Positions 7,991 to 17,108 of a stretch of 64,000 nucleotides of DNA are shown in pieces. The translations under genes were made by a program, and so were the position numbers. The DNA is from JANXSF01 sp043755435. GTDB lineage: Bacteria > Acidobacteriota > Terriglobia > Bryobacterales > Bryobacteraceae. The stretch is taken from the NCBI GenBank assembly GCA_043755435.1, contig JAYUSZ010000103.1:1-64000 (forward strand), read 5' to 3'. Within the stretch, counting starts at the first letter, position 1, and every line of letters starts with the position of its first letter. The notes beneath the pieces were generated by a model that saw only the letters and a list, made by a program, of their open reading frames with translations, did no database searches and had not been told where the DNA came from.

Positions 7991-9892
7991 TTACCCAAGC
8001 CTGAAAACCCTTCCATCCACTGAGAACTCGACCGCGTCCCCAAACGTCTGGAATGTGATGTTTTTCTTACCTAAGAGACTAATCGCTACAGGCATCACCA
8101 TCGGAAGTTTGCCATGCCGTGTTTGCCGCACAATTGGATTGTGTTCCTTCCTGCCAAAAACCCTAGACCGCCATCCATCGAAAGCAAACTCTGTATTTCC
8201 CGAAAGTTGTAATGTAGTGCTTTTGCCGATTTGGAAAACCCCCGGTTCAACAAGATTCACGGCTTCTCCAGCATGCCAAATCTGTTCTACATAGTATTCA
8301 CCGTCACTTCCCCCCGCCATGAAGTCGCAGATCAAAATCAAACCCTCCCGCTTCCTGAACAGCAACCGCCTTTTATGCCGGAAATTTCTATACCTGCTTT
8401 CGGCAACGACGAAATCCTCCTCCTCTGTTGCTTTGAATTCAAGCAATTCCACTTCTGGCCGTCCTTCCCAAGCGAATGGCTTCATTGCAGTAGCCTGATC
8501 CTGTTGGTCAATCTGGATTGTATTGTGGGAACCTGTGCCTCGAAAGCGGTCTCTTTCCTTCAAATCTCCCACATAGGTGAAAGTTCCGGCATCAACAAAT
8601 AGCTCCTCAGCACCAAACCGTAAGGTAATACTCAGAGCATCGGCATGGCTATGCCCAGCTGCACCTGGTCCAAACGTACCGACGTCGAACAGCAAATGCG
8701 CATCGCCGCTGACTAGCGATGCCATCCCTGTGTTGCGGAAAATACGCGAAGCCCTTGGGCCAATAGCCGATGGCTTCGTCAGTACTTTCTTTCCAAGCCA
8801 CCATACTGCCTGCGGAAACAGATCTTCATAATCGTGGGCAAGGTCCAACTTCAATGCCTTCGAACAGGCAGCCAGCGTGCCCCGTCCAAATTGGTCGTGG
8901 GTGCCATAGGGGTGAAAGAATCTGCCGCCATCGTCATCCCCAAAAAACGAAAGCCTGCGAGCTGGACCCATCAGCGATTCCAGATATTCCGCCATTTTCC
9001 TCAACTTCGCAGCATATGGATTCGTCTCACAAAGTACAGTGTGAAACAGGAACATATCCACCGCATACACGTGATAATACGTGGACTGTTCAAAGTGAGC
9101 ACCATCTTCCAATACCTGTCTCTCCATTTCCTGCGAAACAATCTGCCCACCCAAATCCACCCACTTTGCTGACTCCTGCCATCCCGGAAAAAGTGTCCCA
9201 ATGGCATGCAGCGCCACGGCCTCACCCAATAAATGCGTATTTGGTGAAAAATAAACGGAAAGATTTTTCTCCAGATGGCTACCGTGCTGAAATAATCCAT
9301 TCGTCAGACGCTTCCGCGCTTCAACGCTAAAATTGTCCCGCCCGAGATGGAGGAGCCAAATCCAACTGATCGCCCGGAAACCAACTTCCAATGCACTGGT
9401 CCAGTTGATGCCTCGGCCATAGGGATTCTGATCAAACCAACTATCTAGCTGCCTTTGAATTTCCTGCCAGTACTTTTCCTGGCCACTCAACAACCCCGCC
9501 TGGGCAAGTAAAACCAGGTGCTGATGACGATTCAATTCCCAAATGTTCTTGTGATCCCCTGCGCGCGTCGCATCCAGATAAGAGATAAACCGATAATACT
9601 TTAGTCCTGTTTCAATTCCACTCGCATAATCGCGCCGCCAATAAATGTCTGGCCCTGTTTCCAAGGTTCCACCCAATAAGGGAAAGCGGTGCTCCAACAC
9701 CTGCTCCGCAATTTCCATAACTTCGTTGTCAAAAGGCGACCCTCTCAACTCCTGAGAAACTTCCTTTGCCGAAGGAAGCAACGGCCGCATGACTACAGGC
9801 ATTGCGACTTTTGGCCGAAGGAAAGAGTGTAGGTTAGACGTTTCCTGCCGTAACCGGAAGAGAATTTCCTCTTTGCTACGAATGCGCGGCAT
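7991..9892 (-). CDS. Heparinase II/III-family protein (uronate-polysaccharide lyase-like)
   Basis: The protein has 633 residues. The N-terminal ~350 residues are alpha-helical toroid-like, with SPNTHLLGEAVALHAIG, DGAHFEQSTYYHVYAVD and FFGDDDGGRFFHPYG. The C-terminal half is beta-rich with AAGHSHADALSITLRFG, FVDAGTFTYVGD and FRGTGSHNTIQID. These Asn, His and Tyr positions match the Hepar_II_III N-terminal and catalytic domains that eliminate uronic-acid linkages. No signal peptide is seen. Relatives of this kind occur inside exopolysaccharide loci, where they may trim or edit the polymer. Together with the AlgD-like enzyme it points to a uronate-containing polysaccharide. Real substrate and cellular location are unknown. 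Confidence 0.8.
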   Translation of the reverse strand: MPRIRSKEEILFRLRQETSNLHSFLRPKVAMPVVMRPLLPSAKEVSQELRGSPFDNEVMEIAEQVLEHRFPLLGGTLETGPDIYWRRDYASGIETGLKYYRFISYLDATRAGDHKNIWELNRHQHLVLLAQAGLLSGQEKYWQEIQRQLDSWFDQNPYGRGINWTSALEVGFRAISWIWLLHLGRDNFSVEARKRLTNGLFQHGSHLEKNLSVYFSPNTHLLGEAVALHAIGTLFPGWQESAKWVDLGGQIVSQEMERQVLEDGAHFEQSTYYHVYAVDMFLFHTVLCETNPYAAKLRKMAEYLESLMGPARRLSFFGDDDGGRFFHPYGTHDQFGRGTLAACSKALKLDLAHDYEDLFPQAVWWLGKKVLTKPSAIGPRASRIFRNTGMASLVSGDAHLLFDVGTFGPGAAGHSHADALSITLRFGAEELFVDAGTFTYVGDLKERDRFRGTGSHNTIQIDQQDQATAMKPFAWEGRPEVELLEFKATEEEDFVVAESRYRNFRHKRRLLFRKREGLILICDFMAGGSDGEYYVEQIWHAGEAVNLVEPGVFQIGKSTTLQLSGNTEFAFDGWRSRVFGRKEHNPIVRQTRHGKLPMVMPVAISLLGKKNITFQTFGDAVEFSVDGRVFRLG

Positions 9893-9911
9893 AAATCGAG
9901 CTCTGCGATAA

Positions 9912-9926
9912 TTGAATCATGTTCAA
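9912..9926. promoter_or_regulatory. Inverted repeat in divergent lyase/asnB promoter region
   Basis: TTGAA (9912-9916) and TTCAA (9922-9926) form a perfect 5-bp dyad with a 5-base spacer. It sits in the 64-base gap between the divergent lyase and amidotransferase genes, where a regulator could control both. It is short and could be chance. Confidence 0.25.
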
Positions 9927-9956
9927 GTTTTCTTCCTTTATTAATCCATTCTTACT

Positions 9957-11828
9957 ATGTGCGGTATAGCCGGTTATGTCCTAAACAATAATGGAGAGGC
10001 ACGGGAAAGCGTCGTCGACGCCATGTGCAAGTCCATTGTGCATCGCGGCCCAGACGACCAGGGAATTCATACCGATGGCCCATGCAGTATTGGCATGCGA
10101 CGCCTCAGCATCATCGACCTGTCCACAGGACATCAACCAATCCCCAATGAAGATCATAGCTTATGGATTGTGTTCAACGGGGAGATCTATCAGTATCGCG
10201 AACTACGCGAGGCTTTGGCCAAACAAGGCCATCAATTTCGCACTGCAAGCGATACCGAGGTTATTCTCCATTTGTTCGAACAAGAGGGAACAGCCGGCAT
10301 CCATAAATTACGCGGAATGTTCACCTTCGCCATTTGGAATAGCAAAACCCGAAAATTGTTAGTAGCCCGTGATCGCTTTGGCAAAAAACCACTTTATTAC
10401 GCTCACACCAAGGACGGTTTCTACTTCGGAAGCGAACTGAAGTGCCTGCGCGTTGCAGGGGTTCCTCTGGAATTGGATAACGAAGCAATTCGCCAGTACT
10501 TCCAGTTCTCCTATATCCCCGATCCTCTCAGCCCTTATAAAGACATTAAGAAACTTCCTCCAGGTTCCTGGCTGGTCTACAACGCCAATACTGGTACGAT
10601 TCAGCAGGATCGCTACTGGAAACTACCGATACCCGCGGAAACGGATCCAACCAACCAAACCCACGCACAATGGTGCAGCCAGATCCGCCAAAAATTCGAC
10701 GAAGCTGTGCGTATTCGTATGATCGCCGACGTACCGCTTGGTGCTTTCCTGAGTGGTGGCATCGATTCAACCTCCGTTGTAGCTTCCATGGCTAGTACCA
10801 CCAAGGATCCCATTAAAACATTCTCCATAGGATTTGAAGAGGCCGAGTTCAATGAACTCCCCTGGGCAAAACAGGTTGCACAACAATACAATACCGAACA
10901 CCACGAAATTCTTGTCAAACCCGATTCGGTGGATCTAGTAAATAAACTCGTTGAATCCTTCGATGAACCTTTCGGTGATTCTTCGGCAATTCCAACATAC
11001 CTTGTAAGTCAATTCGCAGTCCAACACGTTAAGGTTGCACTCACCGGTGACGGCGGGGACGAACTTTTCGCCGGGTATGAAAGTTTTTTCCTTATCGATC
11101 AATACCGTAAATTCGACAAAATTCCTCAGTGGGTTCGCGGTGCTGTTTCAAAGATGGCCGACCAACTTAGCTACGCTGCATATGGAAAAAACTTCCTTCG
11201 CCTGCTCAGCCGCAAAACGCCATTAGAGCGGTACTTCGAGCTGAATTACACTCCGTTCTACCTTCGCCAACAACTGCTCACACCAGAATGGATGGAGCCA
11301 GCCGACGCTGGTTACATTACCAGGACATTTGCCGAATGCCTGGCTCCCCAAGGATCGGACATTCTAACTCACGCCTTTTTTTTCGAGGCCACCGCGAAAC
11401 TAACAGGGGACATGTTAACGAAAGTTGACCGCATGTCCATGGCCAACTCTCTTGAAGTCCGCTGCCCTATGCTGGATCACGAATTTGCCGAACTCGCTGC
11501 TCGGGTTCCTCACTCCATGAAGATGAGGCAGGGAAAGGGTAAGGCAATTCTTGTCGATGCAATCGGTGACCGGCTGCCGCCGGATCTGCTCACTCGGCCC
11601 AAAAAAGGTTTCGGTGTGCCCTTGGCGCTTTGGTTCCGAGGTTCACTCAAAGAATTTCTTTGGGATCACTTGACCGGTTCAACCTTCGTTCGTCGCGGAA
11701 TTGCCTCTGGGCCTTTCGTTCGTCAGTTGCTCGAAGAGCACGATTCTGGCCGACGAAACAACTTCCATTGGTTGTGGACACTATTGATGTTGGAACTCTG
11801 GTTCCGGCGCTTTGGCAACGAGATCTAG
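9957..11828 (+). CDS. asnB: Glutamine-dependent asparagine synthase-like amidotransferase 1
   Basis: This 623-residue protein starts MCGIAGYVL, so Cys2 becomes the N-terminal nucleophile of the class II glutaminase domain. HRGPDDQG, RRLSIIDL and FNGEIYQYRELR follow. The synthetase domain starts near residue 210, with the pyrophosphate loop LSGGIDSTS and the later TGDGGDELFAGY and VDRMSMANSLEVRCPMLDH motifs. In polysaccharide loci such enzymes are thought to amidate uronic acids or a related carboxylate rather than make free asparagine. A second, diverged copy lies at 13492, and the uronate-forming dehydrogenase is close by, which supports that role. True asparagine synthesis remains possible. 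Confidence 0.88.
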   Translation: MCGIAGYVLNNNGEARESVVDAMCKSIVHRGPDDQGIHTDGPCSIGMRRLSIIDLSTGHQPIPNEDHSLWIVFNGEIYQYRELREALAKQGHQFRTASDTEVILHLFEQEGTAGIHKLRGMFTFAIWNSKTRKLLVARDRFGKKPLYYAHTKDGFYFGSELKCLRVAGVPLELDNEAIRQYFQFSYIPDPLSPYKDIKKLPPGSWLVYNANTGTIQQDRYWKLPIPAETDPTNQTHAQWCSQIRQKFDEAVRIRMIADVPLGAFLSGGIDSTSVVASMASTTKDPIKTFSIGFEEAEFNELPWAKQVAQQYNTEHHEILVKPDSVDLVNKLVESFDEPFGDSSAIPTYLVSQFAVQHVKVALTGDGGDELFAGYESFFLIDQYRKFDKIPQWVRGAVSKMADQLSYAAYGKNFLRLLSRKTPLERYFELNYTPFYLRQQLLTPEWMEPADAGYITRTFAECLAPQGSDILTHAFFFEATAKLTGDMLTKVDRMSMANSLEVRCPMLDHEFAELAARVPHSMKMRQGKGKAILVDAIGDRLPPDLLTRPKKGFGVPLALWFRGSLKEFLWDHLTGSTFVRRGIASGPFVRQLLEEHDSGRRNNFHWLWTLLMLELWFRRFGNEI

Positions 11829-11848
11829 CCTGTTTGCCACGCTTCCTC

Positions 11849-12721
11849 TTAGGAAGCTACAGCAACTTTTTGGAAAACAAACTCGTTGCATCCAAGCCCA
11901 ACATAACCAGACCTTAGCCGAGTCATGGTAAATCCACGTTTACGGTAGAAATCGAAGATCTCGTCCGCCGTCGCATATTCGTAAGGGTACCCGCCGACCC
12001 AATCAATAATGTCATACCATTTGGACATGCCGCGCGCCCGCGGATCATCAGTGCGTAGACTCCAAGTTTTGAAATAACTGCCAAGTTCACCGTATAACAG
12101 AGACCGCGAAAACATCTTAATTTCGTCAGGAAGCGTTACTGCAATGGCAAAGGGCGTTTGCAAAAATCCCGGCAGTTGATTGTAAATCTTCTTCTTGGTA
12201 ACCCAACGGCGAGCTTGAGTTCCGGTATCGTTATAAATTGCCACGAATAGAGTACTTTGTGGACCAGCGGCAAGCGCAGCATTTTCCAATGCCAGCCACA
12301 TGTTTCCGGTGTGGTGCAGAACTCCCCAAGAATAGACAATATCGAATTTACCAAGTGATTTAACGTAGTCGGCGTCCAAAGCTGAACCTTGTTGAACCGT
12401 CCAATGTTGATCTTCGGGAAAGTACCTGCGTCTCAACTCTGTCGTGCAAGCCACAGAAGAAGGGTCAAAGTCAAACGAAAAAACTTTCGCCCCCAATCTA
12501 CGGGCAGCCAAGCTAAACAGTCCACTCCCTGACCCGATGTCCAGAAATGTCCGTCCATTTAGATCTTGAACCTCCAGCATATCGCGGAGAGACTGCTCAG
12601 CCGATCGGATCCGGTCATCATTGAGCAGTGTTAAAAAGCGAGACCAATTGTCTCCAAAACGAAAGCGCTCCCCACGGGAGACTTCCGCAGCATGTGTAGG
12701 TGTATTTACTGAAGTTGACAT
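11849..12721 (-). CDS. Class I SAM-dependent methyltransferase
   Basis: The protein has 290 residues. The SAM-binding motif I is FLDIGSGSGLFSLAARRLGA, followed by the acidic end of strand 2 (VFSFDFDPSSV), then FDIVYSWGVLHHTGNMW, typical of UbiE/Coq5-like small-molecule methyltransferases. The C-terminal half (WYDIIDWVGGYPYEYATADEI) is like that of enzymes modifying sugars or lipids. It lies tail-to-tail with asnB, 20 bases apart, within the polysaccharide cluster, so a sugar methyl group is plausible but not shown. An extended -10 element lies about 90 bases before its start. Confidence 0.8.
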   Translation of the reverse strand: MSTSVNTPTHAAEVSRGERFRFGDNWSRFLTLLNDDRIRSAEQSLRDMLEVQDLNGRTFLDIGSGSGLFSLAARRLGAKVFSFDFDPSSVACTTELRRRYFPEDQHWTVQQGSALDADYVKSLGKFDIVYSWGVLHHTGNMWLALENAALAAGPQSTLFVAIYNDTGTQARRWVTKKKIYNQLPGFLQTPFAIAVTLPDEIKMFSRSLLYGELGSYFKTWSLRTDDPRARGMSKWYDIIDWVGGYPYEYATADEIFDFYRKRGFTMTRLRSGYVGLGCNEFVFQKVAVAS

Positions 12722-12808
12722 TTTTGTAAACAGAGTGGAAACTCAGCCGGGATTTAAACCGCTCCAGGGATCCGCCCCAAACGCCGAAGCATACTGTCCG
12801 ACATCTGA

Positions 12809-12817
12809 ATTATATCA
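12809..12817 (-). promoter_or_regulatory. Extended -10 promoter element for the methyltransferase gene
   Basis: On the minus strand the sequence reads TGATATAAT: a perfect TATAAT (12814-12809) preceded by TGA, the extended -10 signature. The -35 position is weak (AACTTC at 17 bases). The expected start is about 80 bases before the methyltransferase ATG at 12721. Confidence 0.4.
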
Positions 12818-12870
12818 CTCCACTGCATTCGGAAGTTTCTTGGAATCATCATGTAACACACGTTCCGAAT

Positions 12871-12889
12871 CATCAAATGTGTTTTGATG
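12871..12889. other. 7-bp inverted repeat between methyltransferase and Rdx genes
   Basis: CATCAAA (12871-12877) pairs perfectly with TTTGATG (12883-12889) around a 5-base loop. It lies just downstream of the small Rdx gene (minus strand). No T run follows on either strand, so it is not a clear intrinsic terminator; operator or RNA hairpin are both possible. Confidence 0.3.
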
Positions 12890-12943
12890 AAGAATACCAA
12901 AAGCTTCTATGCCGAATGGCCTAATCTGGTGCTAATCCTCAAC

Positions 12944-13216
12944 CTACTTCTCGGAGTGACCCAAATCTCTTCCTGGAGCCAACTTGTCGCGTACTCGCTG
13001 CTTTAGTTCCTTAAGGTCAGGAAACTTCCCTTCACCACTCCTCGACCAAACAATCGCGCCGCCCACCCGCACTTCAAAAACACCGCTCTTACCTGGACAT
13101 AAAGCAACTGAACCTAACTCGTCCTCGAAACTTATTAGCAGTTCTTGCGCCATCCAAGCCGCCCTCAACATCCATCGGCATTGGGTGCAATATTCAATTT
13201 CAACTCGTCCAAGCAT
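12944..13216 (-). CDS. SelW/Rdx-family thioredoxin-fold protein
   Basis: A 90-residue protein with VEIEYCTQCRWMLRAAWMAQ at its N-terminus: the CxxC redox motif after a beta strand that defines the Rdx (SelT/SelW/SelH) family. Next come LLISFEDELGSVALCPGKSGVFEVRVGG and FPDLKELKQRVRDKL, also family-typical. Both redox positions are Cys, so no selenocysteine readthrough is needed. It stands alone between polysaccharide genes and its redox partner is unknown. Confidence 0.8.
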   Translation of the reverse strand: MLGRVEIEYCTQCRWMLRAAWMAQELLISFEDELGSVALCPGKSGVFEVRVGGAIVWSRSGEGKFPDLKELKQRVRDKLAPGRDLGHSEK

Positions 13217-13244
13217 AATCTCTCATTCTCTTGTTACCATATGA

Positions 13245-13272
13245 TTGCAAGTTAAAAAAGCTGTCTTAATTT
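13245..13272 (+). promoter_or_regulatory. Weak promoter candidate for second asnB
   Basis: TTGCAA (13245-13250) and TAATTT (13267-13272) are 16 bases apart, in the 275-base gap before the second amidotransferase gene. It is the best -35/-10 pair noticed in this gap and is only moderately close to consensus. Confidence 0.25.
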
Positions 13273-13437
13273 TAATGACTGCTTCTGCCGATCTTACAGT
13301 TGATGAGTTTTCTGTTCATCCAGATTCTCCACGGCAAGGCTCTTGGCGTTGCTCCAAAAAATGCTCTTCGCTGAACTAGGTACCGAAATGATTCAGATCT
13401 GCCTGCTAAAAAGCTAGCCTAAGACTAAGCAAGGCGA

Positions 13438-13468
13438 ATGACGCTCTCCAACAGACCATAAGCGTCAT
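13438..13468 (+). promoter_or_regulatory. Inverted repeat just upstream of second asnB
   Basis: ATGACGCT (13438-13445) and AGCGTCAT (13461-13468) are perfect 8-bp reverse complements separated by 15 bases. They end 23 bases before the ATG at 13492. This could be an operator or a hairpin in the mRNA leader near the ribosome-binding region. No U run follows. Confidence 0.4.
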
Positions 13469-13491
13469 AGGTAAAGGGTAAAAAGAAAATT

Positions 13492-15441
13492 ATGTGTGGC
13501 ATTGCAGGTTTTGTAAGTTCCAAAGCTCTTAATGAGGTAAGTCAGGCTCGCTCTATTGTCGAAAGGATGAATGGAGAAATTGCCCACAGGGGCCCCGATG
13601 ATTTCGGGTTTTTTCAAGATGACTTTGTTGCTCTTGGGCATCGCCGCCTGAGCATCGTCGATGTCGCTGGTGGGCATCAACCCATGACCAACGCCCTCCG
13701 CACTCATTGGATCGTTTATAATGGTGAAGTTTTCAACCATGCCAGTATTCGTCCCGACCTGGAACGACTAGGCCACCGTTACTTCACACGTTGTGACACT
13801 GAAACTATTCTCCACGCGGCAACCCAATGGGGCAATAAATGCGTCGAGAGGTTTCGTGGCATGTTCGCCTTCGCCATTTGGAATACCCAGACTAAAACGC
13901 TCTTATGTGCCCGCGACAGGTTGGGTATCAAGCCTTTTTACTATTTCTTCAACGGCCGGACTTTCGCTTTCGCCTCAGAAATTAAGGCGCTCCTGGAACA
14001 TCCTGATATTAGTCCGGAGTTCGAGGAATCAACTCTAAACGAGTACTTGGCATTCGGCTACTTAAGTAGCGAGCAAACCATGTTTCGCAACATCCGGAAA
14101 CTGATGCCCGGCCATACGGCCAAGGTTCAGGTCGCAAACGGAAAGCTGGAACTCACGGTCGAAGAGTATTGGGATCTTCCCAAATCCTGCACCACGGGTG
14201 AGGAAATCTCTGAAACCGAATGGGTTGCAGAAACACGACGCCGCTTGGAAGAAACGGTCCAAATGCGGCTGATGAGCGATGTGCCCCTTGGCATGTTCCT
14301 CAGCGGTGGGGTTGATTCCTCCGCCATAGCTGCACTTGTAAAACGCATGGCAAATGGACCTGTGAAGACGTTCTCTGTAGGTTACGCTGAAGAAAAATAT
14401 AGTGAACTCGGCTATGCGTCGCAAGTTGCCAAATCCATTGGAACCGATCATTACGAAATCAGGCTCAGTCGCAACGAGTTCTTCGAAGCCCTACCGCAAC
14501 TCATCTGGCATGAAGATGAACCAATTTGCTGGCCTTCCAGCGTTTCTCTGTTTTTTGTTTCGAAACTTGCGGCCCGCCAAGTAAAAGTGGTCCTCACTGG
14601 CGAAGGCAGTGATGAACTATTTGGTGGTTACGAACGTTATCGCTGGAACCTGCTCAACAATCAATACCTGGGCACATACAAGGCCGTTCCATCGGGAATT
14701 CGCCGCTGGGTTAGAGGACAAGTTGCAAGCAGCCCACTAATTAATGCTTCGGTTCGGCGCAAACTATGCCATACATTCGTGGGCCGCGAGGAAACCACCG
14801 AATCCCTTTTCCTTGACAATTTCTATTCCGCTTTTTCCGAGTCGCAGCAAAAGGAGCTGCTTCGTGCCGCCCCCTCGAATATTTATGACAACTACCTTGG
14901 CTACGAAAGCAAGTTTCAGAACATGAGTCATTTGCGCCGCATGCTCTATGCTGATCAGAAAACGTATCTCGTAGAACTCCTCATGAAGCAGGATCAAATG
15001 AGCATGGCTTGTTCCATTGAAAGCCGAGTTCCATTTCTTGATCATACGTTTGTAGAATTCGCCATGCGAGCCCCTGATAGCCTAAAAATCAAAGGCCCCA
15101 CGCAAAAGTACCTGTTTAAGAAGTCCATCGAAGATCTGCTCCCTCACGAAATTGTTCACCGCAAGAAAATGGGTTTCCCAACTCCACTCCGCCAATGGCT
15201 TCTCGATCCTGGCATGGATTCCCTGTATGACGCCCTCACCGATAAGAACGGATTCGTCGCTGCCTACACAGATCTGGATCAGCTTCGCGGTCTAATCAAT
15301 AGGCACCGCAGTGGATTTGAGGATGCTACCGATCGTATTTGGCGCTTGCTGAATCTCCAGCTTTGGGGCGATGTCTTCATAACCGGTCGTCGGGACAAAT
15401 GGTGGAATGGTGCGGGTTCGGCCCTGTCCTCCACTCGCTAA
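13492..15441 (+). CDS. asnB: Glutamine-dependent asparagine synthase-like amidotransferase 2
   Basis: This 649-residue enzyme is a diverged paralogue of the one at 9957. Cys2 in MCGIAGFVS is the glutaminase nucleophile. HRGPDDFG, YNGEVFNHASIR and the pyrophosphate loop LSGGVDSSA follow, with TGEGSDELFGGYERY and MKQDQMSMACSIESRVPFLDH in the synthetase domain. Exosortase-type exopolysaccharide loci often carry an amidotransferase like this one; no exosortase gene lies in this window. The gene is followed after 5 bases by a GT4 gene, so the two form an operon. An inverted repeat lies just upstream. Two copies in one cluster suggest two different carboxylate substrates; this is inference. Confidence 0.88.
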   Translation: MCGIAGFVSSKALNEVSQARSIVERMNGEIAHRGPDDFGFFQDDFVALGHRRLSIVDVAGGHQPMTNALRTHWIVYNGEVFNHASIRPDLERLGHRYFTRCDTETILHAATQWGNKCVERFRGMFAFAIWNTQTKTLLCARDRLGIKPFYYFFNGRTFAFASEIKALLEHPDISPEFEESTLNEYLAFGYLSSEQTMFRNIRKLMPGHTAKVQVANGKLELTVEEYWDLPKSCTTGEEISETEWVAETRRRLEETVQMRLMSDVPLGMFLSGGVDSSAIAALVKRMANGPVKTFSVGYAEEKYSELGYASQVAKSIGTDHYEIRLSRNEFFEALPQLIWHEDEPICWPSSVSLFFVSKLAARQVKVVLTGEGSDELFGGYERYRWNLLNNQYLGTYKAVPSGIRRWVRGQVASSPLINASVRRKLCHTFVGREETTESLFLDNFYSAFSESQQKELLRAAPSNIYDNYLGYESKFQNMSHLRRMLYADQKTYLVELLMKQDQMSMACSIESRVPFLDHTFVEFAMRAPDSLKIKGPTQKYLFKKSIEDLLPHEIVHRKKMGFPTPLRQWLLDPGMDSLYDALTDKNGFVAAYTDLDQLRGLINRHRSGFEDATDRIWRLLNLQLWGDVFITGRRDKWWNGAGSALSSTR

Positions 15442-15446
15442 AAGAC

Positions 15447-16571
15447 ATGGATTCAATCCCAGTTATGCTCATGAGCGAAATGCTCTCCGCCGGTGGCTCG
15501 GAACGACAGTTGGTGGAAATTGCAAAGTCGCTTGACCGCCGCCGCTTCACCCCCCATGTCGCCACACTGAAAGGTGGTTTCCGCCAGCAGGAGCTTGCCA
15601 ATAAGGGCATACCAGTTCTCCATCTTGATCTGGACTCCTTCGCCTCAGTTAAAGCATTGAAAGCCGGATTGGGCCTTCGCAACTACATCAAAACCCACAG
15701 TATTAAGCTATTCCACTCTTTCGATTATTCCACTGCTTGTTTTGGTGCACCCTTTGCTCGACTCGCTGCCACCCAAGTGGTGCTTACCAGCACTCGTGCA
15801 CATCGCAGCCTTTATCGGCCCTTTTACCAAAAGCTCTTGCGGCTTACTGATCCTCTAGCGCACGGCATGGTAGTAAATTGCGAAGCAATGCGCAACCACT
15901 TGATTCAGGACCAAAGTATTTCTCCCAATAGAATTTATCACTGTCCGAATGGAATCGATCTCTCCAACTTCAACCCGCAAAATAGAATGCGTCCAGCATT
16001 TTTCCCAACCGTTCTCCAGGAAGCCTCTCTTATCATCGGAGTCGTTTGTGTCTTACGTCAGGAAAAGGGGCTAGCGACATTACTCGAGGCTTTTGCTAGA
16101 GTTTCCGCTAACTATCCCCAATTGGGCCTGGCAATCGTCGGCAGCGGTCCGATGCTTGCAGAACTCCAGGATCTGGCAGCTGCATTGGAAATTTCCGCGC
16201 AATGCCACTTTGAACCCTCCACTAAAAACGTCTCAACTTGGCTTAGTGGTATCGATTTATTTGTGCTCCCCAGCCTCTCCGAAGCCTTTTCCAATTCTTT
16301 AATGGAAGCCATGGCCTGCGGATGTGCAGTCGTTGCATCGAACACTGGCGGGAATCCAGAACTCGTGAAACAAAACCACACAGGATTGCTGTTTGAGCCT
16401 GGTAATAGCGAGAGCCTCGCCGATTGCCTTCACCAACTCTTATCTCAACCGGATACACGTCAAAGATTTGCCTCCAACGCTGCTAGCTACGTGGCTACCA
16501 ATTTTGCGCTTCAGGCCGCAGCAGCAAGGATGGGTGAGATCTACTCCAGTTTGCTCTCCAGCAAGACTTGA
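15447..16571 (+). CDS. Glycosyltransferase family 4
   Basis: A 374-residue GT-B enzyme begins at ATG 15447, chosen because it falls right after the asnB stop and gives a normal N-terminus (MDSIPVMLMSEMLSAGGSER, the acceptor-side Gly loop). The frame is open back to 15339, but that stretch overlaps asnB. Donor-domain motifs are IGVVCVLRQEKGLATLLEAF, LAIVGSGPM and PSLSEAFSNSLMEAMACGCA, holding the E-x7-E site. The gene is probably co-transcribed with the amidotransferase. It is the last polysaccharide-type gene of this cluster; its sugar is unknown. Confidence 0.87.
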   Translation: MDSIPVMLMSEMLSAGGSERQLVEIAKSLDRRRFTPHVATLKGGFRQQELANKGIPVLHLDLDSFASVKALKAGLGLRNYIKTHSIKLFHSFDYSTACFGAPFARLAATQVVLTSTRAHRSLYRPFYQKLLRLTDPLAHGMVVNCEAMRNHLIQDQSISPNRIYHCPNGIDLSNFNPQNRMRPAFFPTVLQEASLIIGVVCVLRQEKGLATLLEAFARVSANYPQLGLAIVGSGPMLAELQDLAAALEISAQCHFEPSTKNVSTWLSGIDLFVLPSLSEAFSNSLMEAMACGCAVVASNTGGNPELVKQNHTGLLFEPGNSESLADCLHQLLSQPDTRQRFASNAASYVATNFALQAAAARMGEIYSSLLSSKT

Positions 16572-16607
16572 TCTTAAGATTTGGCCGCATTCAGCCGATA
16601 ACGACTT

Positions 16608-16626
16608 AGGACCGAATGGTCTTTCT
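16608..16626 (+). terminator. Weak terminator-like hairpin after GT4 gene
   Basis: AGGACC (16608-16613) and GGTCTT (16618-16623) can form a 6-bp stem (one G-U pair) with a GAAT loop, followed by TCTC. It lies 36 bases after the GT4 stop and just before fliW. The T run is poor, so it is only a candidate end of the polysaccharide transcript. Confidence 0.3.
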
Positions 16627-16631
16627 CATCG

Positions 16632-17108
16632 ATGCCTAAATGGAATAGTCTCAGACTTGGACAATTTGAATACGAAGCTGCTGCCATCGTCACCTTCCCG
16701 AAAGGGTTGGCTGGCTTCGAGATGGAAACTTCTTTCGTTCCCATTGAAAAGAGGGGGTATGAGCCCGTTGTCTTCTTGCAGAGCTTGCGGTCCCCGGAAC
16801 TTTGCTTTGTTACTGTTCCCATGGATTTTGTGGACAAAGCCTATCAATTGCGAATCATGAATGAAGACATGATAGTGATCTCGGCTTCTGAACAAAACTC
16901 TGCAACCGCAGACCTGGCTTGCCTTGCCATCGTATGCTTGCCGGAAAACGGTCCTGCAACTGCGAACCTATTGGGGCCGGTTGTAGTCAATCGCAAGAAC
17001 CGCATCGCAGTGCAAGCGATCCGAGATGATTCCAAGTACTCCGCTTCACATTCTCTTGAAACAAGTCTTTTGGCAGATCCAACTCCTGAAGGGGAGATGC
17101 CGTGTTAA
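16632..17108 (+). CDS. fliW: FliW, CsrA-binding protein
   Basis: The protein has 158 residues. The core FEYEAAAIVTFPKGLAGFEM, then LRSPELCFVTVPMDFV, then LACLAIVCLPEN...ATANLLGPVVVNRKNR, matches FliW along its length. In flagellated bacteria FliW binds and inhibits CsrA, and flagellin frees CsrA by binding FliW. No flagellar gene is present in the 64 kb. The stop overlaps the csrA start by 7 bases, so the two are translationally coupled. The C-terminal ~25 residues are a variable tail. If the genome has no flagella, the ligand that controls FliW must be something else. Confidence 0.9.
   Translation: MPKWNSLRLGQFEYEAAAIVTFPKGLAGFEMETSFVPIEKRGYEPVVFLQSLRSPELCFVTVPMDFVDKAYQLRIMNEDMIVISASEQNSATADLACLAIVCLPENGPATANLLGPVVVNRKNRIAVQAIRDDSKYSASHSLETSLLADPTPEGEMPC

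Noticed and set aside
12871..12889. Intrinsic terminator
   Set aside because: A clean hairpin but no T run on either strand; kept only as an inverted repeat.
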